DNA of 38,966 nucleotides. Origin: Gemmatales bacterium. Its GTDB lineage: Bacteria > Planctomycetota > Planctomycetia > Gemmatales > HRBIN36. Of the stretch, positions 8,735 to 18,213 are shown piece by piece. The first letter of the stretch is position 1. The number at the start of each line of letters is the position of its first letter. The notes under the pieces are model-generated. The model was given only the letters and a program-made list of their open reading frames with translations, did not search any database and had not been told where the DNA came from. Location: NCBI GenBank assembly GCA_025060195.1, contig JANXCQ010000034.1, positions 1 to 38,966 of the forward strand. The letters are read 5' to 3'. Both the position numbers and the translations under genes were made by a program.

Positions 8735-9721
8735 TTACATGGGTCTCGCGGCCAGTTTCACTTTCAGTTCCAGCTTCTCTCCATTACGTAACACCTCCAC
8801 GGACACAACTTGACCCGGACGTTTTCGCCGGAGCTGTTCCACTAGACTGCGATAGTTAGTGATCTTCCGGCCATCGAAGCTCAGAATGATGTCATTCGGC
8901 TGAATCCCTGCTTTGGCCGCGGGCGAATCAGGCATTACTTCTAAAATCTTAGCTTGCTCTGCCTGTTCATCACCACGGACCCCTAGATAGGGCATGATCA
9001 CCACTTCACCCCGTGCCAACGTTTCCCAAGTTTCGTGATACGTATTCACTGGCACGTGTACGTTGTCTGCTAGCGAAGCTCCAATGCGACTGTGAATGCC
9101 TACGACCCTCCCGCGAAGATCGAACAGTGGCCCGCCCGAATCTCCACCTACTAACGTGCAATCCGTAACCAAGAACTGCTCGCTCATGCGCAAGACTCGC
9201 CCGAGGCGTACCACGGGCGGACGACCGGGCCGAAATCCTGACGGATGCCCCAGAGCCACTACCCAATCGCCCACCTGTAACTGGCTCGTGTCTCCCATTT
9301 CTACGTAAGGCCAGGGGCCTGCACCCTCTAACTTGACCATGCCGCTATCCATACTCGGATTCATTCCTAAAGTTGTCCCCTTTATCCTCTTTCCATCAGG
9401 AAAGATCACGGTGACTTGTCGGCCCGGTTTTCCTGAAACGTGTCCCGCTGTGAGCACGTAACCGTCTTTAGTCACCACCACGCCGCTGCCCTGCCCCGGG
9501 CCTATCTCGATAGCTACTACTGCAGGCTTCACGCGCTCAATGACGGCTTGGACTTTCTCTTGAAGCAGACGCAACTGCGCTACCAGAGGGTCGTCCTGCA
9601 GGCTACCGGGCCGCGGCTGCTGGGCAACGGCAAAATGGTCGGCCAGCCTCGGCCCCACCAACGCCAAACTGACCACAAACAACAATAGAAGACCTCGCAC
9701 TATTCTCAGTGCCTGAGACAT
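8735..9721 (-). CDS. HtrA/DegP-like periplasmic serine protease with C-terminal PDZ domain
   Basis: 328 residues from ATG 9721. Signal peptide or anchor at about 6-34 (RIVRGLLLLFVVSLALVG). The trypsin-like domain follows with an intact triad: His94 in LTAGHVS, Asp125 in PSMDSGMVKL, Ser195 in GGDSGGPLFD. One C-terminal PDZ domain begins PYLGVRG and contains DSPAAKAGIQPNDIILSFDG. The family degrades or refolds damaged exported proteins. A longer frame runs to 9781, but GGAGG at 9730-9734 sits 8 bases before ATG 9721, and that start places the signal peptide at the N-terminus. It heads the minus-strand pair with the atypical PDZ protein. Specific symbols (degP, degQ, degS) cannot be assigned. 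Confidence 0.92.
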   Translation of the reverse strand: MSQALRIVRGLLLLFVVSLALVGPRLADHFAVAQQPRPGSLQDDPLVAQLRLLQEKVQAVIERVKPAVVAIEIGPGQGSGVVVTKDGYVLTAGHVSGKPGRQVTVIFPDGKRIKGTTLGMNPSMDSGMVKLEGAGPWPYVEMGDTSQLQVGDWVVALGHPSGFRPGRPPVVRLGRVLRMSEQFLVTDCTLVGGDSGGPLFDLRGRVVGIHSRIGASLADNVHVPVNTYHETWETLARGEVVIMPYLGVRGDEQAEQAKILEVMPDSPAAKAGIQPNDIILSFDGRKITNYRSLVEQLRRKRPGQVVSVEVLRNGEKLELKVKLAARPM

Positions 9722-9729
9722 CGCCACTA

Positions 9730-9734
9730 CCTCC
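9730..9734 (-). promoter_or_regulatory. Ribosome binding site deciding the HtrA-like start
   Basis: The minus strand reads GGAGG followed by 8 bases and ATG 9721. It favours this start over the in-frame codon at 9781. Confidence 0.65.
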
Positions 9735-10123
9735 GCGCCACTCTTAGTCTTACTTAGCACTATAGGAGCGAGCCCAGACATTTGTAACCGACGCCGATGG
9801 GCCTATTGCGGTGTGCTTCACCACTAGGATGGAAAAAGTAGCAGGCTTGTTGCCCCCCCGTTTAAATTAAATCGGCCCCATGACGGCTTTCAAGAGCCTG
9901 CCTCGACTCGTGCTCAGCAGCACGGGAGATGCTACTGGTGGTAACCTATTTGCGAAGACGTTCTCTGCCACTCAACACCTCGAATTTCGTATGAGATGTC
10001 AAACAAGCATTAAGACAAGTTCTCCCAAATTGCAGTCGCTAAGATAGATAACTATCCAAAGCCCATTTGTGCTGACTGTGTCCCTGCCCCATACTAAACC
10101 CATTACTCAGACTCGCACGAGCC
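9735..10123. other. Divergent intergenic region
   Basis: About 390 bases between the divergent HtrA-like gene and the propeller-cytochrome gene; both promoters must lie here. It contains a 6-bp hairpin (CGTGCT 9909-9914 with AGCACG 9919-9924) of unknown role and a run of seven C near 9855. I see no confident promoter motif and no gene. Confidence 0.4.
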
Positions 10124-13100
10124 ATGACTTTTCAGCATCGAACGCCAGGGTGTATCTTCGGCCTTCTCGCACTCGTTGTAGCGCTGGGTCTTGCGAGCCG
10201 ACACTATTCCCACACGGGCCGCGCTCTGCCAAGCACACGTCAGCCCTGGACTACCTCACGCGTGAAAGGATCTCCGGAACCACCTCACCCTTTCAAGATT
10301 GCGCTCGCATACCCCAAGCTCCGTTTCCGCAATCCCTTGTTGCTCACCCGCGCGCCAGGCCTACCTCGCTGGTTCGTCGCCGAGCAAGCGGGACGCATTT
10401 ATTCCTTTCTCGACCAACCCGATGTCGACCAAGCCGACCTGTTCCTCGACTTGACCCGCGACGTGAAAAGCTGGTCTCCTACAGATAACTTCAAAGGCGT
10501 CGGCGCCGTCTATGCTTTGACTTTCCACCCTCGCTTCCAGCAAAACCGTTATTGCTACATCTGCTACGTCTTGGAAACTAAGGACGGCAAACCTCATCCC
10601 CACGGCACCCGCGTATCACGCTTCTTAGTAACCGACTTGGACCCACCCCGTTGTGATCCGAAGAGCGAAACTATCCTTCTCACCTGGCTGTCTGGCGGCC
10701 ATAATGGTGCGGACTTACATTTCGGCCCCGATGGCTACCTCTATATCTCCACAGGTGACGGGACAGATCCCAATCCGCCCGATGCTCTAGATACCGGTCA
10801 AGATATTAGCGATTTATTAGGCGCTATCCTGCGTATAGATGTTGATAGGCCCTCTAAAGATAAGCCTTATAGCATTCCGCCAGATAATCCATTCGTTGAC
10901 TTAGCTCATGCTCGTCCTGAAATCTGGGCCTATGGTTTTCGCAATCCGTGGCGGATGAGCTTTGATCGCCAGACAGGCGACCTCTGGGTCGGCGACGTCG
11001 GGTGGGAACGCTGGGAAATGATTTATCGCGTTAAAAAAGGGGGCAACTATGGATGGTCGGTAATGGAGGGCCCGCAACCGGTGCGCCCCGAAAGCCGTCG
11101 CGGTCCGACCCCGATCTTATCACCACAATTAGCGCTGCCCCACACCGAAGCTGCTTCGATCACCGGTGGCTACGTTTATCACGGTTCTAAACTTCCCGAA
11201 CTCCGCGGCGCCTATATCTGTGGCGACTGGGTTACAGGACGCCTCTGGGCCTGCCGCTTTCAGGAGGACCAACTCGTTTCCTATAAAGAAATCGCCCGCG
11301 GACCTTATCGGATTGTGGCTTTCGGCGAATCTCCAGACGGTGAGTTATATTTTGTCCATTACGCCGAGCAAGGTAGCATCCATTACCTGGTACCGAATCC
11401 CGAGCCCGATACCTCTAAGTCTTTTCCTAAGAAACTCAGCGAAACGGGAATCTTCGAGTCTCTCAATCCCATCCGACCTGCACCCGGAGTTTATCCCTTT
11501 GCCATCAACGCTCCTATGTGGATGGACACAGCTCGAGCCGAGTATTATGTCGCCCTCCCAGGACACACCTCCGCTGTCATCTATGATCGCCCTATCCTCC
11601 CCAAGGGAGCGTTCTTCCAAAAGCAACTCTTCTTTCCTCAGGATGGCGCCCTAGTAAAAAATATCGCTCTAAATATAGTACAAGGCACCTCCACTAGAAA
11701 TCGCTGGATAGAAACTCAGATACTTCACTTTAATGGCACCGATTGGCTTGCATATACTTATGCTTGGAATGACGACCAGACTGATGCCGAGTTAGTACCT
11801 GCCGAAGGCTTAGAACGTACTTACCTCATCAGTTATCCGCCCATGGACGACAAACCTATTTCCCTGCGTTGGCGTTATGCGAGTCGTAGCGAGTGCCTTA
11901 CCTGTCACAATCCCTGGGCCGATTTCGCCCTGGCATTTACACTGCCACAGCTGAATCGTAAGCATCCATCGTTGTCAACAGCTAATCAACTGGACGTACT
12001 ATCTCAACTAGGCCTAATTACCATAAAAGCCGCCGATAGTAATATGTCAAGTCCGCGCTTGCCCAAGTCTCTCGTCAATCCTGCGGATGGTTCTCTGTCC
12101 TTGTCCGAGCGGGCCCGCTCATATTTGCATGTGAATTGTTCCCACTGCCACCGTTTCGGTGCGGGAGGCACAGCGGATATAGACCTGCAATATTCTACTC
12201 CACTGGAGCGCATGAAAGTAGTTAATATCGCGCCCGTCCAAGGAAGCTTCGCCATCCCTCGGCCTAAGATCGTCGCCGCCGGTCAACCGTATCATTCGGT
12301 TTTACTATACCGCATGGCGAAAGCCGGACCTGGTCACATGCCCCATCTCGGCTCCCAGTTATTAGATATCGAGGGCCTCGCCCTTATTCACGATTGGATT
12401 CAATCGTTACCCGACTCATCTAATAACTTATCCACTCATCTGCAAAAGCAAGCTCAAGAAATCCTGCTCGCTTGGCCCAGGATGAATGCCTCAGAAAAAC
12501 AACGTGCCTTAGAGGCATGGTTTTCCCAAACTGATCACGCATTGGCCTTATTTTTAAGTGTCATTCGTTCCGCCAATTTACAGGCTATTCGTCAGGACAT
12601 TATTGCTATCGCTATGAAACATCCTGACCCGATAATACGGGAACTATTCGAGTCGTTGGTACCACCCGGTCATCGTCCACCACGACTTGGCCAAAGTATC
12701 CGTCCAGAGGCGATTCTCGCCATAGCCGGCAGCGCGGAGCGAGGCCGGGAATTATTCTTCAACAATCCGTCTTTGCAATGTAGCAACTGCCACCAGATCA
12801 ATGGGCAGGGCAAATCCTTTGGGCCTGACCTAAGCGGTATCGGTAAAAAATACAATCGTCGGCAGATTCTCGAGAGCATCCTCGAACCATCTAAGTTTAT
12901 CGAGCCGCCATATACCGCCTGGTTATTAGAAACTCGAGGTGGCCAAACTTACGTTGGGTTATTAGTTTCCCGCAATGATAAGGAGGTCTGCCTCAAACTT
13001 GCCAATGGAATGAATTTAGCGGTGAAATCTGCCGACATCGAACGCCTAGTTCCCCAGCCGAAATCCTTAATGTCAGAGTTGCTTCTTCAGGACCTCTCAC

Positions 13101-13156
13101 CTCAAGAAGCTGCGGATCTTGTAGAGTTCCTTATGTCACTGCGGGGCACTAAGTAG
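10124..13156 (+). CDS. Secreted PQQ-type sugar dehydrogenase propeller fused to three cytochrome c motifs
   Basis: A 1010-residue exported protein with a hydrophobic N-terminal leader (FGLLALVVALGLASRHY, about 13-29). Residues 60-430 resemble the soluble glucose/sorbosone dehydrogenase six-blade beta-propeller: SGGHNGADLHFGPDGYLY, STGDGTDPNPPD, FRNPWRMSFD and GDVGWERWEMI are typical calcium/PQQ-pocket segments. The middle resembles diheme cytochromes of the SO2930 type, with heme motifs C591-x-x-C594-H595 and C672-x-x-C675-H676. The C-terminal part has C886-x-x-C889-H890 followed by GQGKSFGPDLSGIG, the Pirellula/Verrucomicrobium-type heme-binding domain, ending with PQEAADLVEFLMSL. By family knowledge it oxidises an extracytoplasmic sugar or alcohol and passes electrons through its own hemes; the substrate is unknown. 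It heads a plus-strand run. Confidence 0.9.
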   Translation: MTFQHRTPGCIFGLLALVVALGLASRHYSHTGRALPSTRQPWTTSRVKGSPEPPHPFKIALAYPKLRFRNPLLLTRAPGLPRWFVAEQAGRIYSFLDQPDVDQADLFLDLTRDVKSWSPTDNFKGVGAVYALTFHPRFQQNRYCYICYVLETKDGKPHPHGTRVSRFLVTDLDPPRCDPKSETILLTWLSGGHNGADLHFGPDGYLYISTGDGTDPNPPDALDTGQDISDLLGAILRIDVDRPSKDKPYSIPPDNPFVDLAHARPEIWAYGFRNPWRMSFDRQTGDLWVGDVGWERWEMIYRVKKGGNYGWSVMEGPQPVRPESRRGPTPILSPQLALPHTEAASITGGYVYHGSKLPELRGAYICGDWVTGRLWACRFQEDQLVSYKEIARGPYRIVAFGESPDGELYFVHYAEQGSIHYLVPNPEPDTSKSFPKKLSETGIFESLNPIRPAPGVYPFAINAPMWMDTARAEYYVALPGHTSAVIYDRPILPKGAFFQKQLFFPQDGALVKNIALNIVQGTSTRNRWIETQILHFNGTDWLAYTYAWNDDQTDAELVPAEGLERTYLISYPPMDDKPISLRWRYASRSECLTCHNPWADFALAFTLPQLNRKHPSLSTANQLDVLSQLGLITIKAADSNMSSPRLPKSLVNPADGSLSLSERARSYLHVNCSHCHRFGAGGTADIDLQYSTPLERMKVVNIAPVQGSFAIPRPKIVAAGQPYHSVLLYRMAKAGPGHMPHLGSQLLDIEGLALIHDWIQSLPDSSNNLSTHLQKQAQEILLAWPRMNASEKQRALEAWFSQTDHALALFLSVIRSANLQAIRQDIIAIAMKHPDPIIRELFESLVPPGHRPPRLGQSIRPEAILAIAGSAERGRELFFNNPSLQCSNCHQINGQGKSFGPDLSGIGKKYNRRQILESILEPSKFIEPPYTAWLLETRGGQTYVGLLVSRNDKEVCLKLANGMNLAVKSADIERLVPQPKSLMSELLLQDLSPQEAADLVEFLMSLRGTK

Positions 13157-13283
13157 GAATGCGGATGCGAATGCAGGCGAGCTCTAGCTAACCTGGTATA
13201 GTTAACATCGGATTGTCTGATTCTGGGAGACAGGCGGGGATGGGTAACCAATAAGCTTGGGCGATGATGAAGGCCGCCAACTC

Positions 13284-14678
13284 ATGAGCGAAAGGCAGAG
13301 AGTCATCGTGGTATTGTGCGTGGGAATGACTAAACGATTACTTCCCTTGGCGCCGACTATGGCTAAGCTGGCGCAGCAAGGTTGGAGTCGCAGTTTTGTA
13401 GAGATATTACCTGCGGTCACGTGCACCGCGCAGGCGACCTTACTAACGGGACGCTTGCCTGCAGAACATGGGATTGTCGCTAATGGTTGGCTTTACCGCG
13501 ATACGATGGAAGTGCGCTTCTGGCAACAGTCCAACCGGCTAATTCAGTGTGAGCCTCTGTATGTTACGGCAAAACGTCGCGCGCAGCGGCGTGGATGGGA
13601 TTTTCGTTGTGCAAAACTTTTCTGGTGGTTCAATCAGGGGGCCGACGTCGCTTATAGCATTACGCCGAAACCTTACTATGGCGCGGATGGTAATAAAATT
13701 TTCGGAATCACGGGACGCCCTGCGGACTTGCCACTAAGTGCGGAAGCTAAATTGGGACGCTTCCCCTTCGAAACTTTTTGGGGACCTTTGGCGGGCTATC
13801 CCTGCACGGAATGGATTGCGCGTTGCACCAGCTGGATCTTAGAACAATATCGCCCCGATCTAACCCTGGTTTACCTACCGCACTTAGACTACGATCTATT
13901 ACGCTATGGGCCAGGACGCACTAATTTAGCTAAATTAGTAGCTGAGATAGATCAGGCCTTTCGCATCATCTGGGATACGGCGATGCAGGAAGGTGCGCAG
14001 GTTGTTGTCGTAAGTGAATATGGTCATCTGGATGTAAGTCGGCCTATCTATATCAACCGTTACCTTCGCGAGCAAGGGTATTTAGTGGTGCGTCCCGGAC
14101 CGTTTGGTGAGCAACTGGAAACTTTTGAAAGTCAAGCGTTTGCCGTCTGTGATCATCAGATTTGCCATATTTATGTTCGGGAGGCGCACTTGATTCCGCG
14201 CATTCGCGATCAGGTGGCCACTCTGCCGGGAATAGCCAAGACCTATATTGGCGAAGAGCGTGAAGAGATTGGCCTTTGTCATGAGCGTAGTGGAGAGATT
14301 ATCGCGCTGAGCCAACCCGACGCTTGGTTTGCCTATCCCTTTTGGCTAGACAACCGCTGCGCACCCGATTACGCCCGAACGGTGGATATTCACCGCAAGC
14401 CCGGTTTCGATCCTTGTGAGCTGTTTTTCGATCCACAGCTTTGGTGGCCTCGGGGTCGTATGATTTGGCGTTTCATTCAGAAAAAACTTGGTTTTCGGGT
14501 GCTGTTGGATATTGTTCCGCTCGATGCTACCATAGTGGGAGGCAGTCATGGATTGGTGGCTCAAGATCCCTTAGATCGGCCCATATTTATAGGTGTCGGT
14601 GCTGCGCCGCCAGAGCCTTGTCCCATGACATATTTTCGTGATTGGCTCCTAAGCTTGTTAGACTTAGCAGAGGAGTAA
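13284..14678 (+). CDS. Alkaline-phosphatase-superfamily phosphodiesterase / nucleotide pyrophosphatase-like protein
   Basis: 464 residues from ATG 13284. The type I phosphodiesterase pattern is visible: VTCTAQATLLTGRLPAEHGI carries the expected Thr nucleophile region near residues 46-48, followed by an NGW loop. Later metal-site segments are YLPHLDYDLLRYG, VSEYGHLDVS and GGSHGL. The first metal-binding Asp usual at the end of strand 1 (VDG) is not seen: the protein reads VLCVGMT, so metal binding may differ. No signal peptide is seen, so it is probably cytoplasmic. The frame can be extended to a TTG at 13257, but that adds nine residues before a typical strand-1 N-terminus. It ends 6 bases before the alpha/beta hydrolase gene, likely an operon. 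The substrate is unknown. Confidence 0.85.
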   Translation: MSERQRVIVVLCVGMTKRLLPLAPTMAKLAQQGWSRSFVEILPAVTCTAQATLLTGRLPAEHGIVANGWLYRDTMEVRFWQQSNRLIQCEPLYVTAKRRAQRRGWDFRCAKLFWWFNQGADVAYSITPKPYYGADGNKIFGITGRPADLPLSAEAKLGRFPFETFWGPLAGYPCTEWIARCTSWILEQYRPDLTLVYLPHLDYDLLRYGPGRTNLAKLVAEIDQAFRIIWDTAMQEGAQVVVVSEYGHLDVSRPIYINRYLREQGYLVVRPGPFGEQLETFESQAFAVCDHQICHIYVREAHLIPRIRDQVATLPGIAKTYIGEEREEIGLCHERSGEIIALSQPDAWFAYPFWLDNRCAPDYARTVDIHRKPGFDPCELFFDPQLWWPRGRMIWRFIQKKLGFRVLLDIVPLDATIVGGSHGLVAQDPLDRPIFIGVGAAPPEPCPMTYFRDWLLSLLDLAEE

Positions 14679-14684
14679 TATCTT

Positions 14685-16742
14685 ATGAGCCATACATATA
14701 CTTACTCGATGAGGAAATTCTACCGCCATTTGAGCCTTATTGCCTTTAGTACATTGGCCAGCATAGTCGTGGGACAAAACCTTTTACCTCCTAAGAAGTT
14801 AGTGCCCGACCAGACAACCTTGGCTAAGATCGAACAGCGTCTGAATCATTTAGAGGCTAAACTCGGCCAATTGGCTGGGCGTCTGAGTAAAACCGAGGGA
14901 TTCGTAAATCCGTTGATTCAAACAGTCTTAGCAGATATAGCCATTTATCATAAGGCTGCTCGATGGATCATTAGACATCAAGAATGGTACCGATCTGAGT
15001 ATCCTAATTGGACGCTAGAAATCATAGAGCGGGGAATCCAGCGTGCGGATCAGGTACTGACCACGGGACATGTTTCCTGGTTGCCTGAGGCCGGACCTGT
15101 AGCATTAGGATATCGTTCCAGTATAGACGGGAGTTGGCAACCATATGTGGTCTATCTCCCTGCGGATTTTGCCCAGAAGCCGGATAAAAAGCGGCGCTTA
15201 GATGTGATCTTACACGGTCGGCAGCCGACACTGACCGAAGTGAGCTTCCTTTATGAACATGAGCGGGCGACCGTGGACAAGTCGAAGGACTATATTGAGT
15301 TACATGTCTATGGCCGAGGCAATAACGGCTATCGTTGGGCCGGTGAGACGGATGTCTTTGAAGCAATTCTTAACTGGGCCCAGCGCTTTCCGGAGGCTTT
15401 TGATCCTGATCGCGTAGTGCTCCGGGGCTTCTCGATGGGCGGTGCAGGGGCTTGGCATCTGGGATTACATTATCCCCACCTGTGGTGCTCGGTGAGTCCA
15501 GGTGCTGGTTTCACTGCAACGCGGGGCTATGCAAAAGATTTACCCGACCCCCTTCCTCCTCATCAGGAGGCATGCTTGCGGATTTATGATGCCGTCGACT
15601 ATGCGGAAAATGCGTACCATGTGGCTATAGTTGCTTATAGCGGCGAATTCGACCCCCAAATTCAGGCCGCGAGGAATATCGAGGCGCGACTTAAACCGTT
15701 AGGAATTCCCTTCACTCTTATCATCGGTCCCAAGACAGACCATCGCTATCATCCAGAGTCTTTGAAAAAAATATTAGAGTTGCAAGGGGAGCATGCGGCG
15801 AAGGGACGGCCGAAATATCCTGAACAAGTGCGCTTTGTGACCTATCATCCGCAGTATAGTCGCTGTCACTGGGTGGACGTTCTTCCCGATCAGTTATATC
15901 AGCGCTGTAGTATAGAGGCACGTTGGACGGGCAAACGTTATGAACTTAAGACAGAAAACACCGCTGAACTGATCATATATCTTCCCGAAAAACCAGAGCT
16001 AAGGGATAAAGTACCTTGTGTCATTGATGAACAAGAACTTGACGCACCTGTGGACTTAGTTACGGACGCAGGAGATTGGATACCTCGGTTGCGCCGAGCG
16101 ATCTGTTTGAAAAAAGTGGAGCAACGTTGGCGTGCCTACTTCTTCGCCCATGTGGCGCGGGAGTCCCAGAGGCTTCCTCGCAAACGGGTCAGGCTTGCTG
16201 GCCCTATAGATGACGTTTTCCGGGAGAGTTTCGTATGCATTATCGGCACGGGGAAACCTTGGCAGGAGCGGATAGCTAAATGTTCGGCAGCTAGTTTTGA
16301 CCGCTTCCGAGAGGAATGGAGCAAGTATATGCGCGGTGATTTACCTATGGTCAAAGATACAGAGGTGACCAGCGATTTGCTGGCTAACATGAACCTCGTT
16401 CTATTTGGCGACCCTGGCTCGAATCGAGTTTTAAGTACTATACTTGATAATCTGCCCGTGCGTTGGGCGAAAGACCACTTAGAATTCGGGGGTCAAAGGT
16501 ATGATGCGAATGATCATGTCCCGGTGTTTTGCTATCCCAGCCCGTTTGCTCCGAATCGGATGTTAGTCGTCAACAGCGGGCATACTTTCCGTCGTGAGGA
16601 CTACGAAGGCTCGAACGCTCTGTTATTCCCGCGTTTAGGAGATTATGCCATCCTGAGGCTGAAGTCGGAAGTTGATCCGTTAGCGGTTGAGGTGGTACGG
16701 GCTGGTTTATTTGATAGCTACTGGCGGCTGCCCAAGGAGTAA
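14685..16742 (+). CDS. Exported alpha/beta hydrolase (prolyl-oligopeptidase/esterase-like)
   Basis: 685 residues. An N-terminal hydrophobic segment (LSLIAFSTLASIVVG, about 16-30) suggests export. A short coiled-coil-like stretch follows (about 45-72, LAKIEQRLNHLEAKLGQLAG). The alpha/beta hydrolase core spans about 150-370: nucleophile elbow GFSMGGAG with Ser250, acid probably Asp323 (SGEFDPQ), and base His353 or His356 in TDHRYHPES. The oxyanion-region strand DVILHGRQPT is also visible. The C-terminal 300 residues look beta-rich and are not recognised. GAGGAG at 14669-14674 supports the ATG at 14685. The 6-base gap to the upstream phosphodiesterase suggests co-translation. Likely an esterase or peptidase on an extracytoplasmic substrate; specificity unknown. 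Confidence 0.85.
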   Translation: MSHTYTYSMRKFYRHLSLIAFSTLASIVVGQNLLPPKKLVPDQTTLAKIEQRLNHLEAKLGQLAGRLSKTEGFVNPLIQTVLADIAIYHKAARWIIRHQEWYRSEYPNWTLEIIERGIQRADQVLTTGHVSWLPEAGPVALGYRSSIDGSWQPYVVYLPADFAQKPDKKRRLDVILHGRQPTLTEVSFLYEHERATVDKSKDYIELHVYGRGNNGYRWAGETDVFEAILNWAQRFPEAFDPDRVVLRGFSMGGAGAWHLGLHYPHLWCSVSPGAGFTATRGYAKDLPDPLPPHQEACLRIYDAVDYAENAYHVAIVAYSGEFDPQIQAARNIEARLKPLGIPFTLIIGPKTDHRYHPESLKKILELQGEHAAKGRPKYPEQVRFVTYHPQYSRCHWVDVLPDQLYQRCSIEARWTGKRYELKTENTAELIIYLPEKPELRDKVPCVIDEQELDAPVDLVTDAGDWIPRLRRAICLKKVEQRWRAYFFAHVARESQRLPRKRVRLAGPIDDVFRESFVCIIGTGKPWQERIAKCSAASFDRFREEWSKYMRGDLPMVKDTEVTSDLLANMNLVLFGDPGSNRVLSTILDNLPVRWAKDHLEFGGQRYDANDHVPVFCYPSPFAPNRMLVVNSGHTFRREDYEGSNALLFPRLGDYAILRLKSEVDPLAVEVVRAGLFDSYWRLPKE

Positions 16743-16845
16743 TCTTAGAACGAACCCAGCAGTCTAATGGTATAATTTTCTCGAACGGCACTGACTCTTA
16801 TCAGCGCCTGACTCAAGTAGTCTGCTTCACCTAGCCAAACGCAAG

Positions 16846-18033
16846 ATGCCGAGCATATATGAGGAACTGGCGGATCTGGTCGCGAAGGCAGGCCCGGAGG
16901 CGGCAGTAGCGCGGCTCATTCGTGAGTTAGAGGCGCGGCGCGATTATACGGGTTACTTTTATGCATTAATCTTGGCCAAGCGTTTGGAGCTGGGACTACC
17001 TGCAGTCCAGTCGCGGTTCGATAGTCAAGTGCCCGAACCTTTAGCGGAGCCCTACGAGCAAGGAATCCGCGAAGCGGCTCGGCAGGCGGGGCGTCTGGCC
17101 TTAGCAGTGGGAGACGTGGCGGCTGCTTGGCCGTTTTTTCGCATGATCCAGGAACCTCAGGAGGTGGCTCGGGCGTTAGAACACTTAGAACCCACGGAGC
17201 CTGAACAATGTCAGCAACTGATTCAGATTGCTCTTTATGAAGGGGCGAATCCGCGTCGCGGTTTCGAGTGGGTGCTGAAACATTATGGCATCTGTAATGC
17301 CATCACTACGTTTGCTCAGGGCTTCTCTGCTCCACAAGAGGATCGCATCGCATGTTTGAAACAGTTAGTGCGAGCGCTCTATCAGGAGTTGCGCGAACGC
17401 TTGGTTTGGGACATTCAGCAACGCGAAGGCTCGTCTCCGCCCGCAGAGGCTTCCGTTAGAGAACTAATACGCGGAAGGGAAGAAATCCTTTTCAGCGACG
17501 ACTACGCCCATGTGGATACCTCGCATTTGTCCTCAGTGGTGCAATTCGCATATTACTTGCCGGTCTGTGAGGAATTGCAGTTAGCGGTTGAATTATGTGA
17601 GTATGGGACGCACTTGAATCCACGCTTGCAATATCCCGGCGACCCGCCGTTTGAGCGGACGTATCACGATTATTTGATTTATTTCCGCACTTTGTTGGGC
17701 GCCGAGGTGGAGGCGGGATTAGAACATTTTCGCCAAAAGGCAGAACAGGCCGACCCGACTCAAGTCGGCTATTATCCCGCAGTGGTGTATGTTGGGTTGC
17801 TGGAAAGGCTGGGCCGCCATCGAGAGGCGGTGGAGGCATACTCCCGGTACTTAGTGCACTGCGACCCACAGCAGTTGGGAAACTGTCCGAGCATTTATGA
17901 ATTGTGCGAGAAACTTAGCGATTACCGCCCCCTCGTGGATATTGCACAACGACGCGGTAGCTTAGTGGACTACACAGCAGGTTTGATTCAGCAAATCAAA
18001 GCGAAACCTTCTCTGGAAAAAGGAGCAAATTAA
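16846..18033 (+). CDS. Conserved-looking helical protein of unknown function
   Basis: 395 residues, no signal peptide and no membrane segment, so probably cytoplasmic. The sequence is rich in Ala, Leu, Glu and Arg and reads as stacked helices; parts such as YVGLLERLGRHREAVEAYSRY (about 321-341) resemble a tetratricopeptide repeat. Six or more cysteines are scattered but form no metal motif. It is separated by about 100 bases from the hydrolase upstream and followed by the clpB control region. I do not recognise a named family; a repeat-scaffold role is only a guess from the helix pattern. Confidence 0.7.
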   Translation: MPSIYEELADLVAKAGPEAAVARLIRELEARRDYTGYFYALILAKRLELGLPAVQSRFDSQVPEPLAEPYEQGIREAARQAGRLALAVGDVAAAWPFFRMIQEPQEVARALEHLEPTEPEQCQQLIQIALYEGANPRRGFEWVLKHYGICNAITTFAQGFSAPQEDRIACLKQLVRALYQELRERLVWDIQQREGSSPPAEASVRELIRGREEILFSDDYAHVDTSHLSSVVQFAYYLPVCEELQLAVELCEYGTHLNPRLQYPGDPPFERTYHDYLIYFRTLLGAEVEAGLEHFRQKAEQADPTQVGYYPAVVYVGLLERLGRHREAVEAYSRYLVHCDPQQLGNCPSIYELCEKLSDYRPLVDIAQRRGSLVDYTAGLIQQIKAKPSLEKGAN

Positions 18034-18050
18034 GTCAATCGAATGCAATT

Positions 18051-18075
18051 TTGGCAGTTATCTATAAACTGCCAA
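18051..18075. promoter_or_regulatory. 9-7-9 palindrome upstream of clpB, possible heat-shock operator
   Basis: TTGGCAGTT (18051-18059) and AACTGCCAA (18067-18075) form a perfect inverted repeat with a 7-base spacer. Arms match six of nine positions of the CIRCE arm TTAGCACTC, whose spacer is 9. It lies 139 bases before clpB and 17 bases after the previous stop. It could be an HrcA-like operator for the chaperone genes, or a weak terminator for the upstream gene, since a short T stretch follows. Confidence 0.45.
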
Positions 18076-18213
18076 TTTGACAACTTCGGTGAACATGAGT
18101 AAGATGTGGCAGATTAGTCGGAATTAGCATGTTTGTCTGTGTGGCAGCTTGGGTTTGACCTCCATGTGAACGACCTTAGAAGGGAATAGGGTCCATTTTG
18201 AGAGGAGGATGAA

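Noticed and set aside
9909..9924. Small hairpin as a riboswitch or terminator
   Set aside because: A lone 6-bp stem without a T tract or conserved flanks is not enough.
10069..10488. 139-codon plus ORF
   Set aside because: Out-of-frame overlap with the propeller-cytochrome gene, whose signal peptide and domains are clear.
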